Below, one piece after another: positions 21,026 to 32,511 of a DNA stretch of 64,000 nt. Made by a program: the position numbers and the translations under genes. The stretch lies in contig CAVNZM010000013.1 of the NCBI GenBank assembly GCA_963693365.1, positions 2,852,001-2,916,000 on the forward strand, given 5' to 3'. Positions within the stretch are counted from its first letter, which is position 1. Each line of letters begins with the position of its first letter. Below the pieces are notes generated by a model, which saw only the letters and a list, made by a program, of their open reading frames with translations, did no database searches and was not told the DNA's origin. The stretch comes from Amoebidium appalachense. Its lineage: Eukaryota; Ichthyosporea.

Positions 21026-21779
21026 TGTTGTTTTGTACGGGTCCAAGGGAGCAGAGTGCACAGAGGTGTCATGTAAAACACGACTAACACATTAATGAGA
21101 GGGCAATCGGAGTTGTTCACGAGACATTGAAAGATTCAAACAACAACTGATTCTTTATTGTGCTCTCGGTTCCTTTTGTACTTGCGACTTATCACCTTAT
21201 CACAACTAAAGAGGGAGAACCAATCGGTTCTATCAGAAGATAGAAAAACACATTCCGACAGAGCATACGCATTCCAACTTCCGATTAAACTAAAGTTTAG
21301 AAACTCTTACTTAAATAAATTAAGTAATTATACATCTAGTCACTATTAACTCACATATATATTTGTGTTCGTCTCTATAAAGAAGCTTATTTAAATACAT
21401 ATATTTCCTAATAGTCGACACTCTCAAAGTGAAGACACTTTGCAATAAACCGAATTCCATATATATCTATTGTCCAATCACAACACACATATATTAATAG
21501 ACAGGAATGCACAACACATTCTACAGATGTACTCGCTCGCGACTATTGGCGAGCCATCCTTTTGAGAACAAAACTAAGCCATTTTGAAATAAAGGAAAGA
21601 CAACGAGTGTAGCTAGCCAATCACGCTACCTCTCAGATAAACAGAGGAGAGCAAACAGAAATAAAATACAATAAGTTCTTATCAGGCAAGAGAGCCAGGT
21701 GTGCACAGATCTACAGATATCTGTGCCCACAGAAACAAGGGAGAGAGATACGGGGGGGGGGGGGGGGGGGGGGGGGGGG

Positions 21780-21814
<35 letters not shown>

Positions 21815-21924
21815 GAGAAAAAGAGAAAGAGCACAAAGAAGGAAAGCAGACACGAATACAAACAAGCTAAGACACATACATACTTCAAGGCTCTTGCTGT
21901 CATACATGGTGACGTATTCCAACA
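21026..21924 (-). repeat. copia-1 5' LTR
   Basis: 899 bp, TGTTGTTTTGTACGGG to CCAACA. It is longer than the partner because of a bigger G/GA tract at about 21752-21830. The duplication ATCTC follows at 21925-21929. On the minus strand the internal side starts GGTTAAAGGCCC, a putative primer-binding site similar to GGTTTACGGCCCC in copia-2. Confidence 0.92.
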
Positions 21925-21929
21925 ATCTC

Positions 21930-23744
21930 GCCTAATTTATAGGTACCTTAAATATTATTATAACTAAAACTTCTGTATTTGGCAGTTGAATGCCCCAGTT
22001 TTACTTACATTAGACGGATCATGACTGTAATGATAACAGTGCTTCGGATTCTGTTTTGCACCCCTCCAGTAAATCTTTGTTTCCATTGGCTATCAACGCC
22101 TCGCGCGCACCTGCGCGACGCCTTCATGTTTCATGTTTCAATAAAAGCGTACCTTGTGACGCCTTCATTGTGAATACAGTGTGAAATTCGATCCTAAAAA
22201 ACAACCAATCAAAAACGTTGGAGTGATCTAGCCCACAATCAAATGCGCAATCCCTTTTCCCGCCGTATATATTGAGCTAACTCGCGCATCATGGATCGTG
22301 GTCCTGGGTAATCGGCATTGACCGGGTGGTGAAGAGGCCGTGGCTGAGGATAGTGTAAACAGTTGGACTAGTTGGATAAGGCAGAGTACAACTGAATCAA
22401 AAAAAAGACAGAGAACGGGTAGAAAGGCACACGCGGCCAGCCTGAGGTTGCTTTTACTATGGGCCGACTCAGTCTGTCTCAGACTTCACTGATGTGATCC
22501 CCGTACTGGGACGGCTTTCTTATATAGCCCCCAGGTTTCGGATCAAGGCCCAGGATTGGTTCATCCGCGGCCAGCGCGGGTGGCAACATGCCATTCGTGA
22601 TTCTGGTGCGGTCCGAGCCAGTCAGGCCTTTGTCCTATTTATGCAAACCTCTTATTGGTTCACTTCGTTTATGTGGTATGCAGCGGAAGAACCATATGTG
22701 GTTCATTTCTTAGGTAAGATTGATTCCTATTGGTGCGGACATAATATTTATGTGATATTCGTGACAAAGTACGAATCGTGTGCTAGTACATCACATTCTT
22801 TAGTAAACATGTACAGTTCATGTGTACAGTTGTTTACAGATAGCGATACGTGCTTTGCTTTTCTACTTAAAGATCATCTAAATCGATCCCATTAAACCCT
22901 TAAAGAGGTCCTAAAGTAATCCTAACACAACACCTAATTGCAACTCTGAACATCTTTAAGCTACCCCAAATAGGGCGCGAAGATCGCAGAAAGGTATCAC
23001 CAATACTTGCCTATGATTGCGTTAGCATATCACATGCACAGACATGGCCTGTCTTGAAGATATAATTTGGATGGCCAATAGCGCTACAAAAGATTTCTCC
23101 AAAGATCTCCTTAGATGATCCACTGCCTAGCTGTGATATATCCTGACGACATCCTAACGCAATCAGTTTGTTTCGCAAATGTTGCATGGCCATACGGGAT
23201 TAAGAGAGGATAAAGATTGTACTAAGATCTCCGCAGTATATCTTTAACATATCTCTACGCCCATCCCACGAGCGCCTTATGTCAACTTACGTGCGTGTAT
23301 AATGCATCTTACACACATCTATAAAATATGTATCGGTATCTCTCATAGACATCCTGTAGAATGAGTGCAGACGTCTTTAGGACATCTGTTAACTACCCCA
23401 ATTCCGGGATGATAAAAATATGTCCTCAATCTGTCCAAGATATCATTAAGAAGTAAAAGACATGAAACCCCGAAAGACGTCTTTCATATATCCCGTATGC
23501 ATCCGCAACCCATCGGACAATTTAATGGGGGGTTAAGGACATCCGGACTTGTGCTGATGGGTATAAGTGCACTTCCAGGTGCCTGTATGACATCTTGTCA
23601 GACGACTTTACTACGTCTTGCAGATGTCCACTGTCTTGAATCCGTGACAGACGTATTTAATATATATGGGATGTGTTTCAGACGCCTTGCCATCCTGAAA
23701 TTCCGGGTTATCCTAAACCCGTCCTAACCTATCTTTTGGATATC
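21930..23744. other. AT-rich spacer with degenerate repeats, no gene recognised
   Basis: Left part (21930-22900): CCAAT-like and TATA-like words (CCAATCAAAAACG, CCGTATATATTGAG) suggest old LTR or promoter sequence, unassigned. Right part (about 23100-23760): recurring words such as AGACGTCTTT, GGACATC and CATATATCCCG form a decayed repeat. No convincing exon was found. The gypsy 3' LTR that might be expected here was not recognised. Confidence 0.5.
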
Positions 23745-25053
23745 TTAACGACGATAGGACGTCCTAAAGTCGTACTGGACAGGTTTCGGATGGGGGGTGA
23801 TCTTTGCTGATGGACGGTGTTGGATATCGAAATCATATTCCTGTAGGATTAGGGCCCACCGCTCTAGTCGACCGTTTGGTTTGTTTTTGGTGAGGATGGC
23901 TTTGAGGGCTGAATGATCGGTGACTAGGGTGAACCGGCGACCCCAGAGGTAGGGGCGGTGGTGTTGTACAGCCCATACCATGGCTAGCCCTTCTAGATCG
24001 GTGATGCAATAGCGTTTTTGTTCATTGTGAAGAGCGCGACTGGCGTACGAGATGATGACTTCCTGCCCATCTTGTATTTGTTTGAGTACAGCCCCTTGCG
24101 TCCGTTTCAAGGATAAAAGGCTGAGAGAAGTCGGGGTGGGCGAGGATAGGCTGTGAAACTAGTCGATCGCGGAGATATTCGAATGCTGTCTGGCGAGTGG
24201 GGGTCCAATCGTAATGTGAGCCAACGAGGGTGAGGTCGCGCAAAGGCTTAGCAATAACCGTGAAATTTCGAATGAATTTGCGATAATATCCCACGATGCC
24301 TAAAAATGATTGGACCTCTTTGACTGTGTGTGTGGGCCGGCCAGTTCTTGATGGCCTCTACTTTTGAGGTGTCGGGTTGAATATCTGCTCCGGAGACTTT
24401 GTGGCCTAAAAGCTTAATCTCCAGCTGGGCAAAATGAGATTTTTCGAGATTGAGGACACAGCCGTGTTGATTGAAGCGCGCAAACACTTTATCTAAGTGG
24501 ATGAGGTGGTCATCCCAAGTCCGCGAAAAGATGAGGCAATCATCTAGGTAGCAAAGCACAAAATCCCAAGTGAAGCCCTGCATTACGAGAGACATAGCGC
24601 GTTGGAAGGTAGCGGGACCGTTTGTGGCACCCATGGGCATGCAGAGCCATTCGTATAACCCAGACCAAGTGTTGAATGCTGTTTTTGGAATATCTTCTTC
24701 GGCCATAGGGATTTGGAAAACCCGGAAGAGAGGTCGACCGCGGAGAAATATTTCGCCTTGTAGAGAGCATTAAAACAGTCGTCAATGTGGGGTAGAGGGT
24801 AGACGTCACGCTCAGTGATTGGGTTGAGTTTTCTGTAGTCACATGTTATGCGCACGCTACCGTTGGGTTTTTTGACTAACACCACACGCGAGGCCCACGG
24901 GCCTGTTCTGGGTCTAATTGCGCGAATGTTTAACAGCTTTTTTACCTCGGTTTCTGTAAGATCGCGTTCAGGGGGGCCTTGCCTGCCAGGATAGTGAAAG
25001 ATTGGCTGGGCATTACCGGTGTTAATGCGGTGTACTATACCTAGGTTATGCAT
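23745..25053 (-). pseudogene. Ty3/gypsy reverse transcriptase and RNase H
   Basis: RT blocks in order: WASRVVLVKKPNGSVRITCD, the first Asp in YFSAVDLSSGF, LCMPMGATNGPATFQRAM, the polymerase box VLCYLDDCLIFSR, and GHKVSGADIQPD. The connection (GYYRKFIRNF) and RNase H follow, with ETDARG, VISYASRALHNEQKRY, the Glu in TDLEGLAMVW and TDHSALKAILT. Frame changes occur near 24720, 24330 and 24105. The order RT then RNase H with YLDD is typical of Ty3/gypsy and unlike copia. The frame ends at 23745 without chromodomain or integrase motifs. Confidence 0.85.
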
Positions 25054-26798
25054 GCTGCCGGCAATTAGCTCTGTGCGTGGACGGTGTTTAAGGAGGAGGT
25101 CGATTAGGGACTGTTTTTGTATTGGGGTGAGGTGGGCATACTGCGAGGTAGACTTGATATCTGCTATTTTCTTGCTAAGGATATCTTCTGGGAGTGGACA
25201 TGGAGGGGGGAGGGAGACGAAGGGGGTGGGAGGGGTTGTTGGTCTGATGATGGGGGTTGGGGGTTCGAGTTGGTTAGTGGGTTAGGCATGTTCGATTCCC
25301 AGTTAGTAGATGTCAGAGGCGTTATGGATGTGGATGTCGGGGGAAATTTAGATGTTGGGGATGTGGATGTTGATATTGGCTGTGTGGATATCGATGTATG
25401 TGTAGTAGGTAGTGTGGCCACCATGGGAGGGGTTGGGGGGAGGGGGAAGGTGTGCTGAGGGGAGTGGGGCCGGGGGGGGGGGCTGCTGTGGGGGGGGGGA
25501 AGGGCCGGGGAGGTGGGTGGGGAGAGGTGGGGGGAACGTGGAACAAGGGTGTGTGGTGGTGTGCAGACGTCTAGTATGGGGTGTGTGGGAGGAAGGGTAG
25601 GGGTGGGGGTTTTCGTATGAGGTTGGGGGCATGGTGTAGGTGGTAAAGTATTTTTGTTGGAAGAGGGTGGGAGGTTGGGGGGCGCGTGCAACGGTGGGTG
25701 TAGGGGGTTTACGTGAGAGGGAGGACTCGGATGGAAAGGAAGGGGTACGGGTGGGGGGTTGGGGCCACTAGTGGGTGGGGCTGTGGGCGAGGGCGGTGGG
25801 GGTGATGAAGCTTGAGTGGGAGGGGGCGGTGGATGTGATGAGGCTTGGGGTGTGGGGGGGAGGAAGTCTGAAACATCCAAGGGGGTTACTTCCAAGGTGT
25901 TGGGGGGGTGGATGTCAACGAATGGGATACAAGCAACAACTGTGCGACGCGAGAGACTCGGAGAGATGGGCTGTGGGGTGGGGTTGGAGATGGGGAGAAT
26001 TTGGTGTTGGTGGGGGTGGAGGGAAAGCAAGATGCGGGGGAGCACAATATGGTTGTATGGGGAGACGGGAGTCGCCTGTGCAACAGCATCATGCTGGCGG
26101 TGATCGGGGTGGAGGGGGTGGGGTGAGGCATGGGACATGTACGGTAGACCGAGGAGGTAATGTTATTGCACAACGCGTATACACCAGGTACATATCAGCC
26201 AAAGTGCGTAATTTATTCTGATTTGTGTTTGCAGAAGCAGACGAGGGGGTCGAAGCAGGCGAAGACGCAGTACACGGGGCGGGAGAAGATGACGACACAG
26301 GACAAGGTGCAGAGGCGAGTGGCGCAGACACAGAGGGTGGGCTAGCAGGCACGTGCATGGCTTTCTGTGTGGGGGCGGGGGGGGGAGGGGCCAGAGGGGG
26401 TGGGTTGGTAAATGGATCGTTCTGGTGTTGAATGTGGATGTTGGGCATGCGATTTTGGATATTGATGTTGGACATGGACATGCGATTTTGGATATCGATG
26501 TTGGACTTGCGATTTTGAATATTGATGTTGGTGGTAGGCATGTTAAGGCTTTGGGGATCTTGGTTATTGGTCGGGCGGGGTGTGGGTGACCTAGCATCGG
26601 GGGTGGTGACAGGGGGTGCGGGAGGAGGGGTTGTGGGGGGGGGAGGGGCGTGCGTGTGTTGGAGCCCAGCATGGATGGCAGCGGGGGAGACGGGGGGTAT
26701 GGAGAGCTTGGTGAAATTGCACGATGCAGGTGCAAGAGAGATGGGAATAGAGTAGGTGGTGCCGGCAGGGAGGAAGAGGTGGAATGAGGAGAAATCTT
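25054..26798 (-). other. Pro-rich linker between gypsy protease and RT, frameshifted
   Basis: Minus-strand translations are dominated by Pro, Ser, Thr and His, with short AT-rich tandem words (ATATTGATGTTGG-type, 26430-26540 and 25330-25400) that encode Asn/Ile-rich repeats. The last part (about 25200-25060) rejoins RT with an Ile/Lys-rich segment. A frameshift at about 26805, inside a CACACA run, separates it from the protease. No independent gene is supported. Confidence 0.55.
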
Positions 26799-27512
26799 CT
26801 ATGCGTGTGTGTATGCCATGCCGCGTGCAAGGAAGCGATTCCAGAAGTCTGTGCCAAGGATGAGGGGGACAGCGAGATCAGGGGTGGCATATACGCGGTG
26901 TTTGAGAGTAATGGGTGTGTTGGTGAGGGAGATGGGGAGAATGGTTGTGCCGAGCAGGGTGAAGGGGGTGTTGTTGGCAGAGAGTGCAGTTGTGAACCGG
27001 GCTGGTGTAAGATGCATGGGATGGTGGTTGTCGCGGTTGAGGGTTTGGAGGGTTGAGAGAGGCATCACAGATATAGCAGCACCTAAATCCATGATCGAGC
27101 GGAGGGGGAGGGTGTGTGCGTGAACATTTATGAAAGTGGGGGTGGTGATGGAGGAGGGTTTATTTAGTTCCACTTCTTCCCATACCGTCCAATCATATTC
27201 GGAGGTGGGGTCATTGGGGTCTTTGAGAGGGGGGAGGGAGACGTTGGTGATGAGGGCATGGGTGGGATAAGCTCCTTCGTTGCAGGGGTTATGGTTGGCT
27301 TTCGAGATGCGAGGGCGGGAATGGGGGAGGTGGGAGCGAGCTGGTGGGGGTGGAGGTGGGGGTGGGAGGGGGGCTGGAATGGGGAGGTTGTGAGTGTGTG
27401 TTGGGTACCGGGGAGGTAGAGGGGTTGGGGGTAGGCGCACCTGCGGCTCAGCTCCTGTGGTATCTGTGGATGCTGTGGGGGGATGGGGGGGATGGGGGGT
27501 GGGGGGGAACAT
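26799..27512 (-). pseudogene. Ty3/gypsy aspartic protease
   Basis: A 237-codon frame. The N-terminal half is Pro-rich. The protease core shows the active-site box SIMDLGAAISVMPLSTL (D-L-G variant of the usual D-T/S-G), a second hydrophobic strand and the hallmark ILGTDFWNRFLARG. It dimerises to cleave Gag-Pol in active elements. It ends prematurely at a microsatellite frameshift. The upstream junction with gag has a stop at 27534, so a frameshift or readthrough may have been used originally. Confidence 0.8.
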
Positions 27513-27533
27513 ACAGCCACGGTGCTGTCCATG

Positions 27534-28033
27534 CTAGTCGGGTGTAGCCCCAGGGGCAACGGGGGGAAAGCCCGGCGGAGGGAGGGGTGGGCCATGGGGT
27601 CCTGGGATCATGGCCACCATACGCTGGGGGTCGCTGCGCTCAGCCAAAAGGCGCTCAAGGCGCTCCCCCCTTTCACGCTCCGCCTGCAGTTGAGCCAAAA
27701 GGTCCTGTTGGTGGTTGCGCACTGCTTGGTCTCGGTCGTGTTGGAGGTTGCGCATTTCGCGCCGAAGGGACGCCAGCTCATTGTCTTCAGGTGCGGGCAG
27801 GGCAGGAAGTGTGCGGTGGGGTGCACGAGGGGAGTAGGGGTTCGGGTTTTCGCGGGTTGTCGTGTGGCGCACAACCGGCCAACGTTTGGGGTCCGAGTCG
27901 TGGTCGAGGTGTCCCGGACATCCAGCATAGTTGCGGCTGTGCTGAGTGAGGCACCGCTCGCAGTCGTAGTGGTTGGCGTCAACGTGCATTTCGGCCCTCT
28001 TAGTCTGGCCGCACCCGAAACAGATGCTGCAAG
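27534..28033 (-). pseudogene. Ty3/gypsy gag, C-terminal fragment
   Basis: Starts at the GCAAG duplication of the solo LTR. It carries a cluster of Cys/His (CSICFGCGQTK, then CERCLTQHSRNYAGCPGH) that looks like a zinc-binding module. A predicted coiled coil follows (LRREMRNLQHDRDQAV through LERLLAERS), then a Pro-rich end at the TAG at 27534. The cluster may be a nucleocapsid substitute. Sequence on the far side of the solo LTR continues in the same frame. Confidence 0.7.
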
Positions 28034-28747
28034 TGTCATCTTCACTTAATTCTCAGCAAGACTTAGAAGTTGAGTTTGGTATTTATTTATTAGTTGTTGT
28101 AGTTTGTTTCCTTTTCCTTTCTTCATTTCTTTCTTTCTTTTCCGTTTCCGTGTACACGACATCTTAGATCTGTGTACGTATCGACATACTTAGCTCGCGC
28201 ACACGTATTGTCGTTTGCGTCAAAATCTATATATGTCATCCAATCATATCTCGTTTGTATTTTCCCAAATATAGTAACTTACATTCCTTTCTCATTCCTT
28301 TCCCACGACGTAGCATTGTGCTATGTTCTTCAACTATTAGGAATAATTATATTTAGACGTGTTATGATAAGAACATGTATAAATATATGTTATGAATTAA
28401 TAGTTACATAAGTGGTTTCATTTTATTAAATGTTTCCGTGTTTTTATTAGAAGTTTCTTTCATTAGAGGATTGAGTTTTATATTCTAAATGTCGACAGAC
28501 ATTTTATTCGATATATTTTACACTCATAGTTTTCATTCTTTTGATTGGTTTATCGTTTCACATTCCCAAGTATAAAAGGGACCTCATCTTGAAATAAATC
28601 ATAAGCAGTCGTATTCACTTCCTATGGTTCCAGAAATCGTTCCTCCTCTCCGGTTGTGTTTTTCCCGTGTGTCTTTGTGTTGTGTTTTACATAACACCCA
28701 TCTGTGCTCACTGCTTCTCCGTTTACCCACACAAAATAACAGCAAGG
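28029..28747. repeat. GCAAG target-site duplication around the solo LTR
   Basis: GCAAG at 28029-28033 and again at 28742-28746 flank the LTR. A third GCAAG at 28777-28781 comes from a 35-bp tandem duplication (28713-28747 and 28748-28782) of the LTR end plus the duplication site. Confidence 0.88.
28034..28741 (+). mobile_element. Solo LTR of the copia-2 family in gypsy gag
   Basis: 708 bp, TGTCATCTTCACTT to ACACAAAATAACA, closely matching the 709-bp LTRs of copia-2 but with more differences than those show to each other. There is no internal sequence. A perfect GCAAG duplication shows a full insertion that later lost its interior by LTR-LTR recombination. It interrupts the gypsy gag just before its Cys/His cluster. 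Confidence 0.9.
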
Positions 28748-28782
28748 GCTTCTCCGTTTACCCACACAAAATAACAGCAAGG

Positions 28783-29300
28783 GGGGCGACCTCCAGGCGC
28801 TCGGGTAGGGTGGGCCTGGTTGGGGGGGGGAAGGAGAGGGGTTTGGACGTTGAAAGTGGGGGGGTAGGTGGGGTACTGGGGGAAGTGAGGGTAGGTCTGG
28901 TAGGGGAAGGGGGGCATGCTGTTGGGGGCCGGTGGGGGGGGGACGGGATGGTAGGGGTTGGTTTGAGGGGGGTGGTAGGTCGGGTTGGTGGGAGGAGGGT
29001 AGTGGGGGTGGGTGGTAGGGTTGGAGGTTGGGTTAGTGTTGACGTTAAACAGTGCCGGGGCGGCGCCGGTGGGACGGGCGAACGCATTGCCCACGCCCGG
29101 GAGGTGTGCGGTCAGCTCCGGGTTGAGAGGCATCGAACGTGCTTGCGCCCATGTCTGCCACAGCAGGGCAAAGTTGGCGCAGTCGGTGCCGGCTTCGCTG
29201 AACAGTCGGCGCCCGTGTTTGAGCTTTTTGCCGTCGTTCATGTTGACGTCCACCGCGTGGGCTGCCAGCTCGAACACCTGTGTCCATGTCTGGGGGTTGT
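28783..29300 (-). pseudogene. Ty3/gypsy gag, middle fragment
   Basis: Lies between the solo LTR and copia-2. It encodes a helical segment (FELAAHAVDVNMND, LLWQTWAQARSMPLNPEL) followed by a Pro/Tyr/Asn-rich tail (HPHYPPPTNPTYHPP). The frame is continuous with 35695-36067 on one side and 27534-28033 on the other once the insertions and their duplications are discounted. Confidence 0.7.
29296..29300. repeat. Target-site duplication GTTGT of copia-2 (left)
   Basis: GTTGT precedes the left LTR and recurs at 35690-35694 right after the right LTR. Confidence 0.95.
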
Positions 29301-30009
29301 TGTCATCTTCACTTGATTCTCAGCAAGACTTAGAAGTTGAGTTTTGTATTTATTTATTAGTTGTTGTAGTTTGTTTCCTTTTCCTTTCTTCATTTCTTTC
29401 TTTCTTTCCCGTTTCCGTGTACACGACATCTTAGATCTGTGTACGTATCGACATACTTAGCTCGCGCACACGTATTGTCGTTTGCGTCAAAATCTATATA
29501 TGTCATCCAATCATATCTCGTTTGTATTTTCCCAAATATAGTAACTTACATTCCTTTCTCATTCCTTTCCCACGACGTAGCATTGTGCTATGTTCTTCAA
29601 CTATTAGGAATAATTATATTTAGACGTGTTATGATAAGAACATGTATAAATGTATGTTATGAATTAATAGTTATATAAGTGGTTTCATTTTGTTAAATGT
29701 TTCCGTGCTTTTATTAGAAGTTTCTTTCATTAGAGGATTGAGTTTTATATTCTATGTGTCGACAGACATTTTAATCGATATATTTTACACTCATAGTTTT
29801 CGTCCTTTTGATTGGTTTATCGTTTCACATTCCCAAGTATAAAAGGGACCTCATCTTGAAATAAATCATAAGCAGTCGTATTCATTTCCTATGGTTCCAG
29901 AAATCGTACCTCCTCTCCGGTTGTGTTTTTTCCCGTGTGTCTCTGTGTTGTGTATATCATAACACCCATCTGTGCTCTCTGCTTCTCCGTTTAACCACAC
30001 AAAATAACA
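29301..30009 (+). repeat. copia-2 5' LTR
   Basis: 709 bp, TGTCATCTTCACTTGATTC to ACACAAAATAACA. A CCAAT-type GATTGGTT and a TATA-like AAGTATAAAAGGG lie at about 29805-29846, giving a plausible transcription start near 29870. Confidence 0.93.
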
Positions 30010-30084
30010 GGTTTACGGCCCCTTTGCACGCTAACACACAATCTCGTTACAACCGCGACATTCCTCAGTCTAACTGCTTCAATC

Positions 30085-32511
30085 ATGACTGACAAACCGT
30101 CGTATATCAACCTTCCAATATGGAATCCGTCCGAGAAACGAGACGAGAAACGTCTTAATTATTTCGAGTGGGAGCCACTCATTCACCGGTTCATTAGAAC
30201 AACCATTGCCGAGAAATTCGTTGACGCTATCAAGAGGCCACAGTGGGTTGATGGCGCTGAAGCCAACCAGTGGCTAGGCTACACCACCAAGGACTCCTAC
30301 AAGAAAGCTTCCGACGTCCTCGACCAGATCCTCAACCAGTCCGTCCACCCGACCGAGCTCTACGACTCCGGCCGGATGCAAGACGGTGTCCACGGTGGTG
30401 AAGTCTTCCACAACCTACGTATGGCGTATGTAGCAGAGAAGGAGGCCCGAGTCACCCAGATCCAAGTCACCTTCGAGGAGCTTGAACTACGAGACTACCC
30501 CAACGTCACAGCATACCTCACCCGTCTCCAACGTCTGGCTACGACACTTGCCTCCCTCGACGAGCCCGTCCAGCACAAGGATGTCGTACGTAAGTTCTTC
30601 CTTCACCTCAGGAAGAACACGGCCCTGGTCTGCTCCGACATTGAACGTCTCTGCTCCGACTACTGGATGAACAACAAGGCCTACCCGTCCTTCAACCAGC
30701 TCATCAGTGACATCCGAGGAGCTGAAATCCGTGCCGGCCTCATCGACGCAGGCACAGGTGCAACCGTCAACAACCGTCCCCTCCGTGCACTCCAGAGCAG
30801 AGTGCTTCCCCCCGGTGACCTCCGTAACCGTATTCCTCGACGTGAGCATACACCTCACCGTTCCCCATCCCGTTCCCGTGATCCTCGTCCTTCCTCCAAG
30901 TCACCAGGCCCCCGTTCAACTTCCCCTTACCACCGTGGTAACAGGGACAACCGTAACCGACAGCACAACACCAAGAAGGTGGAGTGTTCCTACTGCCATG
31001 AGCCCCACCACATCACAGCATGCCCGGAGCCTGGCTGTACTGTTGCTCGTCGTGCCAAGCAGGAGAAAGGCGACAAGAGTGTGAAATTTGCACTCATCTC
31101 CTCCACCGGCACACCAGACAATAACGACCCCGTCTGGGACAGTGCTTGTAATGCACATATCTGCCCCATCAAGGAGTATTTCTCCTCCCTTACCCCGTGT
31201 CCTCCCACCCCCATTCACGGCCTCGGCACTGTCAATGCCAAACAACGTGGCATCATCAACATGACACTGCACTACAACGGCCACCCAACACCGTGCAGCA
31301 TCAATGCTTACTACGTACCCGAGTCACCGTCTTTCCTCGTGTCTACCTCCATGGCCTCAGCTGCCGGCCTCCTAGGTCATTGTGACGATACAGACAACCA
31401 CCCGTCGTTCCTCTACAGCCGTAATGGTGACATCATTTCAGATCTCACCCCCCTCGACGGTCTCTACTACATCACTGACTATGTGATTGAGACTCCTAAA
31501 CACCCGGGGGTCCAAGCCTACACAGCAAGGACTCAACCCCCCGCCGACCTCACCCTTTGGCACAACCGTCTCGGCCACCGTGCCCTCTCCACCGTCACCA
31601 GGATGGCCAAAGATGAGCTTGTCTTCGGCATGCCCACCTCCCTGAAGTCACCCGACAACAGTGACTGCTTCGGCTGCATGGCTGGCAAGACCACCAAGGC
31701 CCCTTTTACCGGCACCCGTTCCAAGTTCACCATTCCCGGTGCTAAGTGGCACCTGGACTTCTTCGAAGCTCCCTGTGCTTCCTACGGAGGCTACAAGGTT
31801 GCTCTGGTGTGTGTTTGTGATGCCACCGGATACACCACCGTGTTCCCCCTCTACAACCGTGGTGAAACACTCAGCTACATTCAGTCTCTCGTTGAAACCA
31901 TTGAACGTCAGACACCTGAGATCGTCACCCATCTTCGGTTTGACTCCGGCTCTGAGTTCACCGCCAAGGACACCGAGGCCTACTGCAAGCAGAAAGGCAT
32001 CATGATGGAGTTTGCCCCCGTCGACACACCACAACACAACGGTGTTGTTGAACGGAAGATGAGAGAACTGCAAGAGACAGTCCGTTGCTTCCTCCATGCC
32101 GACAAGGACCAACCTCTCTCTCCCAAGTTGTGGGTTGCTGCTCTCAAGCATGCTGGCTACATCATCAACGTCACACCGTCATCTGCTGCCAACGGCAACA
32201 CTCCCTTCGAGGCCTTCCACGGCTTCAAACCCGACGTCTCCCAGCTCCACGTGTTCGGCTCCCCTGCCTATGTGCATGTTCCCCGGTCAAAGAGGAACAA
32301 GCTGGCATCAACCGTCAGAGTCGGCACCTACGTCGGCTGGGACCTGCCCTCCAAGGCACACAAGATCCTCGACCATGCCAGCAACCAAATCAAGATCTGC
32401 CGTGATGTGATCTTCGACGAGTCCAAATTCACGAGCAGCACCAATCAGGTCTCCGTTCCCCCCAAACCCGATCTGCCGACATTGGACCCCCCCCTCCGAC
32501 GACGACGATGA
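30085..32511 (+). CDS. copia-2 Gag-protease-integrase polyprotein
   Basis: An 808-residue ORF. Gag (1-300): YFEWEPLIHRFIRTT and FHNLRMAYVAEKEARV, then an Arg/Ser/Pro-rich basic tail. Zinc-knuckle-like CSYCHEPHHITAC lies at about 312. Protease-like DSA box VWDSACNAHICP is near 350. Integrase: HHCC in LWHNRLGHRAL...CFGCMAGKTTKAPF, core acidic residues in KWHLDFFEAP, RFDSGSEFTAKDT and HNGVVERKMREL, and a C-terminal GTYVGWDLPSKAHKI module. It ends 20 residues early in a C run at 32490, where the frame leads away from RT. The start is the first ATG after the primer site. Confidence 0.9.
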   Translation: MTDKPSYINLPIWNPSEKRDEKRLNYFEWEPLIHRFIRTTIAEKFVDAIKRPQWVDGAEANQWLGYTTKDSYKKASDVLDQILNQSVHPTELYDSGRMQDGVHGGEVFHNLRMAYVAEKEARVTQIQVTFEELELRDYPNVTAYLTRLQRLATTLASLDEPVQHKDVVRKFFLHLRKNTALVCSDIERLCSDYWMNNKAYPSFNQLISDIRGAEIRAGLIDAGTGATVNNRPLRALQSRVLPPGDLRNRIPRREHTPHRSPSRSRDPRPSSKSPGPRSTSPYHRGNRDNRNRQHNTKKVECSYCHEPHHITACPEPGCTVARRAKQEKGDKSVKFALISSTGTPDNNDPVWDSACNAHICPIKEYFSSLTPCPPTPIHGLGTVNAKQRGIINMTLHYNGHPTPCSINAYYVPESPSFLVSTSMASAAGLLGHCDDTDNHPSFLYSRNGDIISDLTPLDGLYYITDYVIETPKHPGVQAYTARTQPPADLTLWHNRLGHRALSTVTRMAKDELVFGMPTSLKSPDNSDCFGCMAGKTTKAPFTGTRSKFTIPGAKWHLDFFEAPCASYGGYKVALVCVCDATGYTTVFPLYNRGETLSYIQSLVETIERQTPEIVTHLRFDSGSEFTAKDTEAYCKQKGIMMEFAPVDTPQHNGVVERKMRELQETVRCFLHADKDQPLSPKLWVAALKHAGYIINVTPSSAANGNTPFEAFHGFKPDVSQLHVFGSPAYVHVPRSKRNKLASTVRVGTYVGWDLPSKAHKILDHASNQIKICRDVIFDESKFTSSTNQVSVPPKPDLPTLDPPLRRRR

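Larger units (their letters stand above)
11648..21924 (-). mobile_element. Ty1/copia LTR retrotransposon (copia-1), interrupted by DIRS copy D
   Basis: A complete insertion bounded by ATCTC duplications. The LTRs (875 and 899 bp) start TGTTG and end CCAACA. They differ mainly in the length of an internal G/GA tract plus a few substitutions. Minus-strand order from the right: LTR, putative primer site (GGTTAAAGGCCC), gag, protease-integrase, RT-RNase H, long 3' untranslated region, polypurine tract GAGTGGGGA (12531-12523), LTR. Gene order PR-INT-RT-RH is diagnostic of Ty1/copia. The coding region carries several frameshifts, and DIRS copy D (13246-16468) sits at the pol stop, so it is no longer autonomous. 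Confidence 0.93.

Noticed and set aside
22494-22895. 133-codon ORF as a gene
   Set aside because: No motif, AT-rich frame chance is reasonable, no splice or promoter support, and it lies in probable old element sequence.
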